NCBI GenBank assembly: GCA_018806915.1
Contig: JAGKQI010000004.1
Span: 62,001-126,000 of the forward strand
Source of the DNA: Phytophthora colocasiae
Lineage: Eukaryota; Oomycota; Peronosporomycetes; Peronosporales; Peronosporaceae
Direction of reading: 5' to 3'
Length of the DNA: 64,000 nucleotides
The notes below the pieces were generated by a model. The model did not search any database. It saw only the letters and a program-made list of their open reading frames with translations, and was not told where the DNA came from. Positions 1-11,935 of the stretch are shown piece by piece (the first letter of the stretch is position 1; every line of letters begins with the position of its first letter). The position numbers were made by a program, and so were the translations under genes.

Positions 1-2805
1 GGAGTAGGCGCACGTCTAGTATCGCCCTTGGTCTCTGTCACCGAGGTCGCTTGAATCACGTGGGTGGCCGTAGCAGCAGTAGCGCCGCCATTCCTCTCAG
101 GCTTCACTCGCTTCGTCCCCGTGCTTCGTGCAGGGGTGCCTTGCTGGAAGGTTGCAACCTCTCGAGATTCCGTCTTGAGAGCCGGTGAATGTGACATGGG
201 TTCAACCCCAACCCTTCTTGCGTCACTTCTGATTTCTGACCCTGATACTGGATACATAGTTGCAACTTCAGGGTCACGTGTTTGTAACGTTTGGTTTGAA
301 GTTGCTGAATCAGGGTGGCCGACCCTTCGCGCTTCTTGAACTTGGGATAATGTTGCTCGAAGGTTTCTCAACTGACCGGCTTGGAACCGTTGCATGTTCT
401 GAGAACTTTCTTTCTCCCTGTCGCGCTCGGCTTCCATGACTTTCATTCGCTGTTGTAAGGCTTCCATTTGAGAAATCCAGTCCCGTTTCATCTCGTCAGT
501 CGCACGCGCACGTTCGGCTTCAATCTCAGCCTCTCTTTGTCGCCAGCGTTCAGCAAACACTGATTCCAGCCGTTGATTTTCAGAGTTCTGGAGCTCCGTT
601 TTCAGAGTTTCCAACTCTGCCGCGCTGCGATTCCTGAGCTTGCTTTCAGATACCAGACTTCTGCGTTCTTCAGCATCGTCGGCGCGTCTCTCAGCCTCCC
701 GCCTCGCGTTCTCCGACTTCAACAAGCGCTCGGTGAGCGTCTGAATTTCGCGTCTTGCCTCCAAGTCACGTTGCTCTCGACGACGATCGCGTTCCATGGT
801 CTCCAAGCGTTCTCGGGCCAGAACTCCATCTGCGCCTGCTCCATCCGGCTTTGCCACTCCTGCTGTTGCCTCATGACGTTCAACTCGATCTGGGCAGGCC
901 TGATCTCTGAGAGCTTCGAGCTTCAGACTTCGTACGACCCGACTGCAATGGAACTCAAGCGTCAGGACGGTGGTCTCGAAGGTCTCCACTCTTCACACTT
1001 TGGCGGTGGCTCTGGTGACTCTCGCTTCGGGTGGAGGCAGATACAGGCGGAATCTCCGGAGACAATTGTTTGAATTCCCGTGAAGAACTTCTGACAGACA
1101 CCTGGTTTCCAGACTCCGCGCCCGGCACCTCTGGTCTCTCTTCCAGCATGTCGACATCCTCGGACTCTGGTTTCACTGGTAACAGCGTTCGCGTCACTTG
1201 GATCCCCATGCCTTCAGAGACTGTTCCTCCTACATCAACACCTTGAGCGATTAACGCCAGACTTCCTGTGGGCGGCGGCATATGTGATGCCGCCCCTCGA
1301 CTCATGGACATCAAGGACGAGTCCGTAGAGCTTCCTCGTGAAGTCTGGAAACCCGACGACTGGTCGTCTGAGGTCCCAATGACACTGGGAATTGGCACGT
1401 CCGACATCTGAGTCTGAGAGATGCTGTGATCTTCGGACATTGGATTTTCAGACTCCGGTCGCGTGTTATCAGAGCGACTCTCGTACTGCGGCAATGAAGA
1501 CAGCGATGGCGTCGATAAAGCTGACGGTGTCGACGGGATTTGTGGGCGCGGCGGTCTCTGCTGTAAGCGCTTGGACTGCGGCGGCGCGTCACTGCTGGAA
1601 CCATCAGAGCTGTGCGTCACTCGGAGTCCGGTTACCCGGAGTCGCATGATCAACCGTTGTCCTTGTAGGTCAGCATTTTCGTCAGGTAATACACCGTTTG
1701 CTTCGTTCTTGCCAGCTGTGTCTTCTTGCTTCATGCTTTCTGGGAGTCGGCAAACTTGTAACCTGGCGGTCACTGTGGCCCACTCAACCAATTCTACTGC
1801 GAGTCGACTCTGAAGTTCGGACGCCACACTGCGCACTTGAGACCCAACGACGGCTGACGCCTGCGTCTGGGGCCAGGTTGGGAGGAGATTCTGGAATTCG
1901 AAACCTGCCTCGTACAACATTGTCTGAAGAACAGCCACACACCCCGGTGCTGTCAACGTGCTCATCGGAATCTCAACGTAAGACAGGTCTTGGATCCAAC
2001 CAAAACTATGACGCCTCGCGTGAAACTCTGAGATCCACATATCCTCGGGGAAAACGGAGGAACATCGCCATTTGATGTAATCGCCAGTCGCTGCAGCAGC
2101 CTTCTGGAAAGCATCAGCACTAGGCTTCATCGTCGGCCACATATACTCGACGCTTGGCGGGACGACCTTGCCTGTGTCCATATCTCTCCAACGGCGGAAC
2201 TCACGGCGCACATACCTCAGAGCTCGTTCCCCGTCAAGCGAATCAGCCCTCCCAGACTCGTCAGACGGTGTCTTCAGAGACTCTTCAGACTTGATCGCCA
2301 TGTCATCAGACATTGGTGCGTCTTCAGACTTTGGGGACCGTGGAACATGTTCTTCAGAGAGTCCGGGTTCTGGTTTCACTTCATCCACGGACTGGCCGGA
2401 AGTTGCCGAATCTGAACACAGATCGATCACTTCCGGGGACTCCAACCATATCGGCGCCTCCACTCAGACGCCTCATCACCACCCCTCGCGGGCAGTGGTC
2501 GCCTCGTCACCAGAAGCTTCGACTTCTGACGAGCCTTCAGAATCTTGTTCACCAGGGACAGCAGGTGTCTCTTGAGCTTCTGGTTCCTCAGCAGGCTGGT
2601 CTTCGACCGCCGGTTCTGGGACGCTCACATTCTCAGCTGCCTTCTTCTCTCGCGCAGCTCTCCTCTTCTCGCGGGCCGCCTTCTGGATAGCATCCAAGTC
2701 TGGTTGCTCTTCAGGCGACAAACCTTGTAGACGCTTGGATTGGCGTGTCGGAATGCTCCGACCACGACCACGGCGTCCTCCTCTCGTAGATCCTGGCGTA
2801 GCCAT
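1..2805 (-). pseudogene. Gag-like protein of Gypsy element G1 (5' part, broken, runs off the left edge)
   Basis: Structural protein of an LTR retrotransposon. The chosen ATG is at 2805, 76 nt after the primer-binding site. The first 110 residues are basic (GGRRGRGRSIPTRQSKRLQG), then Ala/Glu-rich. A second block from 2463 is Ser/Glu/Asp-rich with an ordered central region, and from about 797 down to base 1 the frame codes an Arg/Glu coiled coil (ERDRREQRDLEARREIQTL). The frame is interrupted by three in-frame stops at 2464-2478 and shifts near 955, so this copy is dead. No zinc knuckle is reached before the window ends. Assignment as gag rests on its position behind LTR and PBS and on composition; pol would lie to the left. 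Confidence 0.7.
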
Positions 2806-2880
2806 CTTGAATATAGACGCTTGACAGGAAACTTTCTCTTCTTGTACTCTCAAATCCGGTGATATCACGATTCCAAATAT

Positions 2881-2896
2881 CCGGGCACGCGCACCA
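2881..2896 (-). other. Primer-binding site of element G1
   Basis: On the minus strand the LTR end GCGACA is followed by AC and then TGGTGCGCGTGCCCGG. A TGG start directly behind an LTR is the hallmark of a tRNA 3'-CCA primer site. The same 16 bases form the PBS of the Chronos-type element A at 11937. Confidence 0.75.
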
Positions 2897-2898
2897 GT

Positions 2899-4589
2899 TG
2901 TCGCGAAGTCGGTGAAACTTTGGTCGCGGAGCAGGGGGCGTATAGTGAACCCTAGTTATACGACTACTGAAAAAGGGTTTTCAGAGCCGTACAACGGTAG
3001 GTTGGCGTGTGGTACCTTGCGGTATCCTCGTGGGTTCGTTGTCTTCGGAAATATGACCCTCGCCGGAGTCTGAGAATGTGTTGTGAAGAGAGGTTGGGGT
3101 TCCCTTGGAGTCTGGTGTCGGTATTCAGGAAATCCTTCCAGGAGCGTTCGGGAGTCGGAATCTCTGGAAGCCAAAGTGTTTTCCAGGAAGTCGGCGGTCG
3201 AAAAGCGGTTAATATACCAGAGAGAGTCTGAATTCGGTGTCTGAATATCACAAATCCAGAACCGAGATACCTGACTTTCAGAGATAAACAACCAATATAC
3301 AGAGTTCGAAAATATACAAATATATACAGCCGTTCTTATTCTTTATAGGCCCTTGAACGGTGAGCTAACACTCCCAGGTCAACTAGGGACTTTACTACCC
3401 AGACACCTGGTCTGTCTGGTATCCCTTTACGTTCGCGCACCACCCTCTAATATAGAGGGAAGATATAAACCAATACAATCAGCTATATATAACAGTCTAC
3501 CTTGCACTCTGAAAACGACTGTCTAGTTTCCAGAGCCTGTCTAAACGATCAATATGAAATGGGCTACCGCTAGAGACAAAACAAACGACCCAACTAGGAT
3601 ATGGAATAGGCGGGTCCTTTCAGGTCTCTACGTTACCTGATCTCCACCTAAGGGGATTGAATTTGGTGGAGATCACGACGACGTACGTGATGACGCAGTG
3701 GCTTGGATACCTCTCAAGCGGACTTGTGCAGTAGCAAGCAAATTGAACTCTGTTTATCGTTTATCTTCCTCATAACTATCATATATCTCTGGTAATTCTC
3801 TCCTTCTTGTCGTCTTTTGCGTCCTTTATGCAGTCAGTCTTCATATCTCAGGTACTCTTGGTCTTTGTATACATCTGGTACTTTGTCTTTATCTCAGTAT
3901 GCAGTCTGTGCAGCCGATCTCGATGGGTTGACAGGTAGATACGTCATTACGGGGGATGTGCAGGTCAGTAATCACTTGAATGCGTGACTTGAACTTGGGT
4001 TCACTTGGTTTCAGTATGGTCTTGAATCTTCGGTGGTTTCAGGGTCTGGTATCCTGGTTTTCAGAGTCCGATATCACTTGGTTTTTCAGAGTCTTGGTCA
4101 CTCAGAGTTAGAGATACCAGAGTCTTGAATACGAAACCAGAGTACGGAGCACTAATGCTTCAACATACATGAAGATCTTGAGGGTTGCGCGGGTGCGCGG
4201 CGTCCGGCGCGCGATACTTGGTCTCTGCGGGTATATATTGTGAATCCTTGAACCATCCATCGTCGCGCTGGACGGTAACGGAATGAGGTCTCTCAGAGAT
4301 ACGTTCTTCTGAGAGACTTTCCGCCAGAACTTAGGCATTCATCGTCGGGGAAAGTCCGGTGACCAGACAGAGTGTAGTTGACCTTCAGAGTTGTGCACAC
4401 TCTGAAGTACACTTCTGGTCCTTTGGGCCCCTTTACAGTCAGGCGAAGGTTTATCCACATTCTTCCACAGATGTCGCACGGGTGCGGCCGCGTCCCAAAG
4501 TCCCTTTCGCTTATAACCCATAGTATAACCAATCACATCGTAACGTAATATCCACCTGTCGCTCGAAAATCGGAATTAACATCATGTCA
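2899..4589 (-). repeat. 5' LTR of element G1 (about 1.69 kb)
   Basis: Read on the minus strand this block begins TGACATGATG and ends CTTCGCGACA, directly before the PBS. Its right 1 kb (3584-4589) recurs at 8294-9300, both copies ending at the same CATCATGTCA, which fixes the right border. CAGAG/TCAGA motifs are very frequent here and in the adjacent gag. An alternative is that the LTR is only 2899-3583 and 3584-4589 is another repeat; the shared outer border and common motif style favour one long LTR. Confidence 0.65.
3639..3674. promoter_or_regulatory. Perfect 10-bp stem-loop in the G1 LTR
   Basis: GATCTCCACC and GGTGGAGATC form a perfect inverted repeat with a 16-nt loop. The same hairpin is kept at 8349-8384 in the second LTR copy, while bases just outside it differ. 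Its role (RNA structure, termination, dimerisation) is unknown. Confidence 0.55.
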
Positions 4590-5425
4590 ATACTCGCGCT
4601 TTGTCACGATTAAGATGCTGACTAGCAAGTGGTGAACAAACATATCGAAGAATATATTATCTGGGCGGAAAGGCAAGCAGGAAGAGATCGTGGTGGAGGT
4701 CAGCAGAGTTCATTCAAGGTCAAGAAGTTGCTGACAGATAAAGGTGGTGAATTCATGAATGCGGAGATCGATAGCTGGTACGCTGCTCATGGGATTGAGC
4801 ATGTGAAGGTCGGACTAAAGAGATCGCAGCTGAACCTGTGTGAGCGGACGCACCACTCTCTCGTCGGTATGATGAAAGCCATGATGGTGCAAGCTGGTTT
4901 TCCGAGGAACTTGTGGCCTGAAGCATTGCGGAACGCAGCGTACATTAAGAACCGGGTCTTGAACAAGGGAGCTAATGGCATACCTTACGAGTTGATGTTC
5001 GGGATGAAGCCGGATCTTCACCACGCAAGTTTGGTGCGCTGGCATACGTGCACATACCGGTAACGCAGGGGAAACGTAAGCATCACGACAATGCTAAGCT
5101 GGGATTTGTTGTCGGCTACGCGGAGGACGTCGTGGGATGCAAGGTATACTTTCCTGATGAACGAACGGTCAAGTTCGCGGCAGATTTGAGAGTATCTGAA
5201 GACACTGTGTATCGTGATCGCCACGACGTGGATGTGGAGGACAGTGACCTAAAGTCATTACACTTCGAGCAAGCTATCTTGCTTGCTGAGAATGAAACTG
5301 TGAATGTCAGCGATCATTTAAGCAGCGTCGAACCTACCGAAACTTTTGGCGAGCCCATGAGTGAACACTCTATGGAGCTCGAGGGGGGCGACGAAGTGAG
5401 TTCGTGGATGGAGCAGAATACGTAG
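4590..5425 (+). pseudogene. Ty1/copia integrase, C-terminal two thirds (element part 1)
   Basis: Integrase of a Ty1/copia retrotransposon. The sequence enters inside the catalytic core: LLTDKGGEFMNAEIDSWY carries the second catalytic Asp, and LNLCERTHHSLVGMMKAMM the catalytic Glu region, followed by the usual WPEALRNAAYIKNRV and the C-terminal GYAEDVVGCKVYFPDERTV block. The zinc finger and first Asp are missing because the left end is cut at the junction with the G1 LTR. A frameshift near 5045 separates the core from the C-terminal domain. The family identity is clear; the copy is not functional. Confidence 0.85.
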
Positions 5426-6019
5426 AGGACGATACTGACCGAGAACTACATCGTCACGTACGCTTTGCACAGCAACCGCCGACCCAGGAATTTGATGTCA
5501 ACACGGAACCTAGCAAGGTGACAAATTCACAGAACGTGAAGCTAGTGATGTGGTGGAAACTAGTGACGTAGCTAGTGGCGTTGCTGAAACTAATGTGGAT
5601 GGCTGTACAGCTGAAGAAGCTAGTGCAGATCCAGTGGAGGTGAACTTGCCTGTGCCTACTGAACCAATTGAGGCACCAAGTGAGCTGGAAGATGCTGAGT
5701 GCTCATCGACTGCTGCAAGTGATAGATCCGATGGTGAAGAATATGCCATGGAAGGAATCGATGATGATCAAGTCACAGTGGCGAGTGCATTCAGAACCAG
5801 CAAACAGCAGTACTGAATCGGTGAATGGGGAAAGCGTGCAGCCGGAAGTAGTTGACGCTAGCACACTAATGCCACCGAGACAGACTGGAAAACGCACTTA
5901 CCGCAGTGAGACTTCTTCCAGAAGCGGAAAGGGTGGAGCATGATGCAGCCAAACCAGATGCAAAACGAACTCCGGACGGGACTTCGCGAAGCAAGTGAGC
6001 GTCGTAGGCCTAAGTATAT
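5426..6019 (+). pseudogene. Copia polyprotein linker between integrase and reverse transcriptase
   Basis: Acidic, Ser/Thr/Glu-rich low-complexity coding sequence (for example AEEASADPVEVNLPVPTEPI near 5600) that changes frame at least twice before the RT domain. Such a linker is normal in copia pols. No catalytic domain is visible. Confidence 0.6.
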
Positions 6020-7231
6020 TTGGATGATTTCGTGGTGAACGTGATGCAAGCCACATCTCGCATACTGGATGAGCGTGGACAACCGATACGTGCGAACAGT
6101 ATCAAGATGCCCCGGAACCATAGGGAGGCGATGCGCTCGAGGTTTGCAAACTACTGGAAAGAAGCAGAGCTGCTGGAAATGGCGGCACTGAGGGAGAAAG
6201 GGGTCATTGAGGAAATCCCACGTGACCAAGTACCTGCTGATGCTAAGCCGATAGGGTTTATGCGTTGAAGTCAGATCACCAGGGATACGTCATCCGGTTT
6301 AAGACACGTGTGGTTGCTCTGGGAAATCACCAGAGACCTGGAATCGACTTTGTTTTGACTTTTGCACCGGTGGCCCGTTTGTCATCTTTGCGAATGCTGA
6401 TAGCGCTTGCAGCCGTTCTGAACCTGGACCTATATGGTGGTGATGTGAATACGGCATATTTGAACGCATTGCTAGGTATCAGGCAGTACTTACGGTCCAT
6501 TGATGGCTACCCGTGTGAAATTGACGGATACATGTACGTCGTGATGAAAGCTTTGTACGGGCTGAGGCAGTCAGGAAGAGAGTGGAATACCGAGTTAAAT
6601 CGGTGGCTGTCGAGCGCGGCTATCAACGCTCACTGACTGAGCCTTGTCTATACTATCGCTTTGATGGAGACGTGATCATGATGGTGCTCATTTACGGAGA
6701 TGACATTCTCGTGGCGACCAACAGTGAGGCAAGCAAGTGCAACTTGTTTGAAGATATTGATAAGGCCTACGGTATCAAGGACCAGGGGTTACTGACGCAG
6801 TACCTGGGAATTGAGGTCATGCAGTCAAGCGAGTGCATCACTGTGAGTCAGAGCAAGTATGCTCGTGAGATTCTGGAGACTTTCGGATACGAGCATGCTC
6901 ATGCAGTGGGGAACCCCATGGAGACCAATGCAAGACTGGCACCACTTGAAGAGTCGGATACCAGCTTTCCTTATCGAAAGGCAATTGGAATGCTCCTGTA
7001 CCTAGCTACTGGAACTCGTCCTGATCTGGCATTCGTTGTTGGGCAGCTCAGCAGATTTGTAGCCAAGCCGTCGGCCAAGCATGTGGGCACTTTGAAACGT
7101 GTGCTGCGGTATCTGGCAGGTACAATTGAGTATGGCATAACTTACAACCGGAATACGAAAGCACCGCGGGAGGTTGTGCTGGAAGGTTACTGTGATAGTG
7201 ACTGGGCAAATGATCCAGAGTCACGTAAGAG
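6020..7231 (+). pseudogene. Ty1/copia reverse transcriptase and start of RNase H, cut by element X
   Basis: Copies element RNA into DNA. Recognisable RT blocks are RSRFANYWKEAELLEM (6140), FKTRVVALGNHQRPGIDF (6300), the metal-binding NLDLYGGDVNTAYLNALLG (6420), YGLRQSGREWN (6560) and the catalytic LIYGDDILVATN (6690), then YKARE-type RT end and the RNase H start GYCDSDWANDPESRKSV (7180). Stops and frameshifts occur near 6270 and 6630. At 7232 the frame runs straight into a Chronos-type LTR. The missing RNase H continuation is found inverted at 27487-27706 and then at 29033-29214. Confidence 0.9.
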
Positions 7232-8293
7232 TGTGGTGGAGCGGATCTGCCAGAATCTCGTTAAGGCAGGTCTCGATCGCCACTTGCGCCCAGAAACCGA
7301 CTAACGGAGGGGGTCCCCCGATGATCCATGATCTAGCTGTGTGTAGTTTCACCTTGTGTACCCGTCGGTAGGCGGGTTACGCTCTTCCAGGTGACTTCTG
7401 AAGATGTCTTGAAGGTCGGAAGAAGGTCTTGTGGGACGCAGGGGTTTGAGGTAGCGTGGAAGTTCTTCACTCTACCTCGGGGTACTTGATCCCGGTCGTA
7501 GGCGAGTTCTCGAGCCTTGATCCGGGTGCCTGGTCCTTGATCCAGGTCTTCCAATAGTCCAAAATTCGGAATCTGGTCCCTTCCTTTCCGTTGCGCTTCC
7601 GATAGCGGAGGTCTTGAGGGGGCGAGATTCGACGGGATCGTTAGGCCAAACAACCAATTCCTTCCGATCTGATGCATGCACTTAAAGGATAGGTCACTAG
7701 ATAGGGCAAAGCTGGCCAATATATTATCCAGTCTTAACTGCTATACTAGATCACGTATCCTTACCTTCCAGACGCTTGTAGGGCCAATGTAGTTCCCGGT
7801 TCCAGGCGTAGCGAAGGCACTTGAGTGGTTCAGGGCAAACTCGATTCTGTTCATGGTTATCCCTATGCCTACTAATCCCATCCTGATTTACTATCCTACG
7901 ATCACATGACACTGGCTACATAGCTGATCCCTAGCTTGGTTCCCCTAACCCTGATCGTGAGTCGATTTCGTACTTAATCAGGACTTGATCTCGCACTTAA
8001 TCGGGACTTGATCTCGCACTTAATCGGGACTTGATCCCGCACTTAGTCGGGGAGGTGATCGCTGTCTGATCCCGCTTGGTAGTCGTTCGGAGAATCCGGA
8101 TCAGGCCACCAGAAGGGTCTGCGTCGTGCCTGGGGCTGAACTTGGTCCGGAGCTGATCTCGTACTTAAACGGGAGAGGATCACTGCGTGATCCCGCTTCG
8201 TCGCCGCCCGAGGAATCAGGATCATGCTGTTAAAAGGCTTCAGAGCGCCGGGGTGAGCTGATCGTGCTCACTTGGGACCCCGCCATCGCCGAT
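7232..8293 (-). repeat. Truncated 3' LTR of Chronos-type element X
   Basis: Begins TGTGGTGGAGCGG, the inverse of the CCGCTCCACCACA end of the element A LTRs, and matches the R/U5-like part of A and the whole proximal part of the LTR at 46913. It contains tandem copies of a TTGATCTCGCACTTAATCGG-like unit at 7980-8045. Homology with the 46913 LTR stops at CGCCGAT (8293), where a partial G1 LTR begins, so U3 is missing. It lies inside a copia RNase H gene. Confidence 0.8.
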
Positions 8294-9300
8294 AACGACC
8301 CAACTAGGATATGGAATAGGCGGGTCCTTTCAGGTCTCTACGTTACCTGATCTCCACCTAAGGGGATTGAATTTGGTGGAGATCACGACGTACAATGATG
8401 ACGTAGTGGCTTGAATACCTCTCAAGCGGACTTGTGCAGTAGCAAGCAAATTGAACTCTGTTTATCGTTTATCTTCCTCATAACTATCATATATCTCTGG
8501 TAACTCTCTTCTTCTTGTCGTCTTTTGCGTCCTTTGAGCAGTCAGTCTTCATATCTCAGGTACACTTGGTTCTCGTATACATCTGGTACTTTGTCTTTAT
8601 CTCAGTATGCAGTCTGTGCAGCCGATCTCGATGGGTTGACAGGTAGATACGTCATTACGGGGGATGTGCAGGTCAGTAATCACTTGAATGCGTGACTTGA
8701 ACTTGGGTTCACTTGGTTTCAGTATGGTCTTGAATCTTCGGTGGTTTCAGGGTCTGGTATCCTGGTTTTCAGAGTCCGATATCACTTGGTTTTCAGAGTC
8801 TTGGTCACTCAGAGTTAGAGATACCAGAGTCTTGAATACGAAACCAGAGGACGGAGCACTAATGCTTCAACGTACATGAAGATCTTGAGGGTTGCGCGGG
8901 GTGCAAGCGGCGTCCGGCGCGCGATACTTGGTCTCTGTGGGTATATATTGTGAGATCCTTGAACCATCCATCGTCGCGCTGGACGGTAACGGGATGAGGT
9001 CTCTCAGAGATACGTTCTTCTGAGAGACTTTCCGCCAGAACTTAGGCACTCATCGTCGGGGAAAGTCCGGTGACCAGACAGAGTGTAGTCGACCTTCAGA
9101 GTTGTGCACACTCTGAAGTACACTTCTGGTCCTTTGGGCCCCTTTACAGTCAGGCGAAGGTTTATCCACATTCTTCCACAGATGTCGCACGGGTGCGGCC
9201 GCGTCCCAAAGTCCCTTTCGCTTATAACCCATAGTATAACCAATCACATCGTAACGTAATATCCACCTGTCGCTCGAAAATCGGAATTAACATCATGTCA
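8294..9300 (-). repeat. Partial second copy of the G1-family LTR
   Basis: Nearly identical to 3584-4589, including the 10-bp hairpin, and sharing the outer border CATCATGTCA. About 685 bp corresponding to the PBS-proximal part is missing. It separates the truncated LTR of X from the antisense ORF of X, so it probably marks a solo-LTR insertion followed by deletion. Confidence 0.75.
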
Positions 9301-10549
9301 AACGATTCCCCCCAAGGTCTACAAGCGGCCATGACCACGTCCGCTGCAAAGGAAGTTCGGTTGAGGTTGGAGCTGACTCGGACCCAAGCGGAATTGCTCA
9401 CCGCTCGGGGCGAGGTCGCGTACCTGGAACGCGAGGCGGAGGGTCACCAGGCCGAGCTGGCCCGGGCACACCTCGCCCTGGAGGATGTGTCTGCGCCGGA
9501 TTCTCGCGTTCCTCCCTCGGACGCAGCTGCCGACGCCGCCGCTATCTCCAGTCTGAAACAAGATCTGGCAGACGCCTTGGGAAATCTGGAAATAATCCAG
9601 CACGACCGGGACCAGCTCTCTGTCAAGCACCGTGTCGCGATTGCCGAGCGAGATCAGGCTATAGTGGACCTGGATCAGGCCCGCCTTGACCGGGATCAGG
9701 TGGTGCAAGATCTCGATCAAGTCACGGTGGATCGGGATCGGATCCAGGTCGACCTGGACGCAGCCTCCCAAGATCGCCTATCGGCCCTCGCGGAACGTGA
9801 TGTGGCCCGTTCTGCCCGGGACGCGGCTACGCAGGAGCTCAACCAACTCCAACAGCAGAACGCTGAGCTCCGACAGGCTCATCAGGAGCTGGACGCCGAT
9901 TATGCAGAAGCTGAGCAACAGCTGCATCACGCCGAGGATTCTTCTGCTCGGTTGTCCTCGTGGATCGCGGATCGACGGGCGGCTCGTGCCACCAAACGAT
10001 CTCGAAGCGCCTCCGCACCCCCGCCGTTCCTCCTTCTTCACGCAAGTGTCCAGCTCAGAGTTCCTCGGTTCCCCGCGTTCCCGGCGCTGCGGTCGCCGGA
10101 GCCTCCGGATCCACCGAACCCGCCCCGCCCGCGGACCTAGCTCCCGCAGGGCCAACGGCGAGCCCTCTGGATCTGTTGGCGGATCAAGCCTCCGGGCAGA
10201 CTGGAGGGAAGGGAACCGACGAGTCGATCCCCGATCAGACCTTGGTACCGGCTGATGAACTAGGATCGGGCTCGCCCAGCGGCGATCTCCAGGGCGAAGA
10301 AGAGGACGCACCTGGTGGCGAGCTTCGGGACGAAGAGGAAGATGATTCCGACTACGATCCTGATCACCCGTTTTCATCGCCGTCCGAAGAGGACGGGAGC
10401 CCTGACCGCAGCAATGGGACAAGTCCGGAGGGGGTCGGAACATCCTAGTGAAGCGGAGGAATCCGAGGATGAGGATGCCTTACGCATGGTTCTTCAACGG
10501 TCTATTTCGTCGGCTCGAAGGGAATCCGGCCAGGTTCCGAGAGGCAGAT
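9295..10549 (+). pseudogene. Antisense coiled-coil protein of element X, N-terminal part (split by element A)
   Basis: Lies on the strand opposite to X pol, between pol and 3' LTR. Codons 1-240 form an unbroken heptad-rich coiled coil (repeats such as ERDQAIVDLDQARLDRDQVV), followed by a basic patch (RATKRSRSASAPPP) and an acidic middle (EEEDDSDYDPDHPFSS) reached by a frameshift near 10020 and a second shift near 10445. The motif EDALRMVLQRSIS near 10480 corresponds to DDALRATILRSLS in the element A copy. The ATG at 9295 lies in the last bases of the inserted G1 LTR, so the true N-terminus is lost. The gene resumes at 24340 after the 13.8-kb insertion. Confidence 0.75.
10546..10549. other. 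Target-site duplication AGAT, left copy
   Basis: AGAT directly precedes the 5' LTR start TGTGGTGAAG and is repeated at 24336-24339 directly after the 3' LTR end. It shows that element A inserted as one unit into the antisense ORF of X. Confidence 0.85.
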
Positions 10550-11935
10550 TGTGGTGAAGCGCGAATAAGAAATCCGAGAAAAGGCAACGTCAGGCCCAGA
10601 GAGAGTCGGATCAAGCGACAGGGGCCTCTGGCGAAGCAAGATGTCAGTTGATGACCCCAGATTGCGCGAACGATGGCTGACGAATGGATCCAGATCGATG
10701 TTCGTCTGGATCTCGCCAGCGACGAATGGATGGCGTCTTGGTCGAGTGAGACTAAGTGATTGGAGAACCCGCCGTGCGGTCCCGCGTGGCGGCTCAGGGT
10801 CGGAGGAGAAAAGGGCGCCTTGCCTGAGGTCGCATGAGAAGGAGATCAAGGCGGCAGAGGGTCGGGATCGGTGTGATCTATGGTGGGCCGGTGACAACAT
10901 AACCGTGAGATGCTGCCGAGGGGACCTGATGGCAGTGTTAGTCGCGTGGGGAGTGGTGATCAAGTCTGGGAAGCTCAAGACCTGGAATGTCGACGACGCA
11001 GGCACGCGAGATCAAGTATGAAGGCTGCTGATCGGGATCATTGTTCAAGACGGTGGACCAAGATCGATGACCGAGATGGTTGATCGAGATCGGCTGATCG
11101 CCAGATCGCCTGATCGCCAGATCGCCAGATCGCCAGATCGCCTGATCGCCAGATCGCCAGATCGGCTGATCGCCAGATTGGCAGATCGAGATCGCGATCA
11201 GGGGTTAGGTGAGATCAAGAAGATCGGAAGGGCAGCTGTGTAGCCGGATGTCAGGTAATCGTAGGATAGCAGATGAGGATGGGGCTAGTAGACATAGGAA
11301 TAACCATAAACAGAATCGAATTTGCTCTGGACATCACAAGTGCCTTCGTTCAAGACCGGAACTGGGAATTACATTGGCCCCCCGGCATCAAGAAGGTAAG
11401 GAGAAGGGATCTAGCATAGAGGTTAATTCTGGATAATACATTGGCCAGTTTTACCCTATCTAGTGATCTATCCTTTACGTGCAAACTACGGATCGGAAGG
11501 AATTGGCTGCTTGGCCTGACGATCCCGTCGACTCTCGACCCATCAAGACACCCGCTATAGGAAGCGGCAAGCATCGTAAAGGAAGGGATCAGATCCCCAA
11601 CATTGGACCCTTGGAAGACCTGGATCGAAGACCAGGCGACCGGATCAAGGCTCGAGAACTCGCCTGTGACCCGGATCAACCCCTCTGAGGTAGAGTGAAG
11701 TATTCCCACGCTATCTCACCACCCCTGCGTCACCCAAGACATTCTTCTCGTCCCAAGACATCTTCAGAAGTCACCTGGAAGAGCGTAACCCGCCTACCGA
11801 CGGGTACACAAGATGAACACTACACGCAGCAAGATCACGGATCATCGGGGGACCCCCTCCGTTAGTCGGTGTCTGGGCGCAAGTGGCGATCGCGATCGGC
11901 CTCAACCAGATTTTGGCCAGATCCGCTCCACCACA
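10550..11935 (+). repeat. 5' LTR of element A
   Basis: Begins TGTGGTGAAG and ends CTCCACCACA, giving matched TGTGGTG/CACCACA termini. It is a direct repeat of 22946-24335. The first 760 bp are identical by eye between the two LTRs and all differences I found lie after about 11210. The gag frame stays open for 41 codons into the LTR (from 11813). Confidence 0.92.
11083..11200 (+). repeat. GATCGCC(A/T)-type short tandem repeats in the LTR
   Basis: A run of 8-9 bp units (ATCGCCAG, ATCGCCTG) repeated about a dozen times. An identical block occurs at 23479-23598 in the 3' LTR. It is the densest cluster of GATC sites in the window. Confidence 0.85.

Noticed and set aside
573..1073. Plus-strand open frame opposite G1 gag
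   Set aside because: It is the shadow of the Ser/Glu/coiled-coil coding strand; no start context, no domain, and the minus frames have clear coding character.
3584..4589. Separate repeat family next to a 685-bp G1 LTR
   Set aside because: Possible, but the shared outer border with 8294-9300 and the common CAGAG-rich style make one long LTR simpler.
9778..10443. 221-codon minus-strand frame opposite the antisense ORF of X
   Set aside because: The plus strand carries heptad coiled coil and motifs shared with element A; the minus frame is an Arg/Pro-rich shadow.
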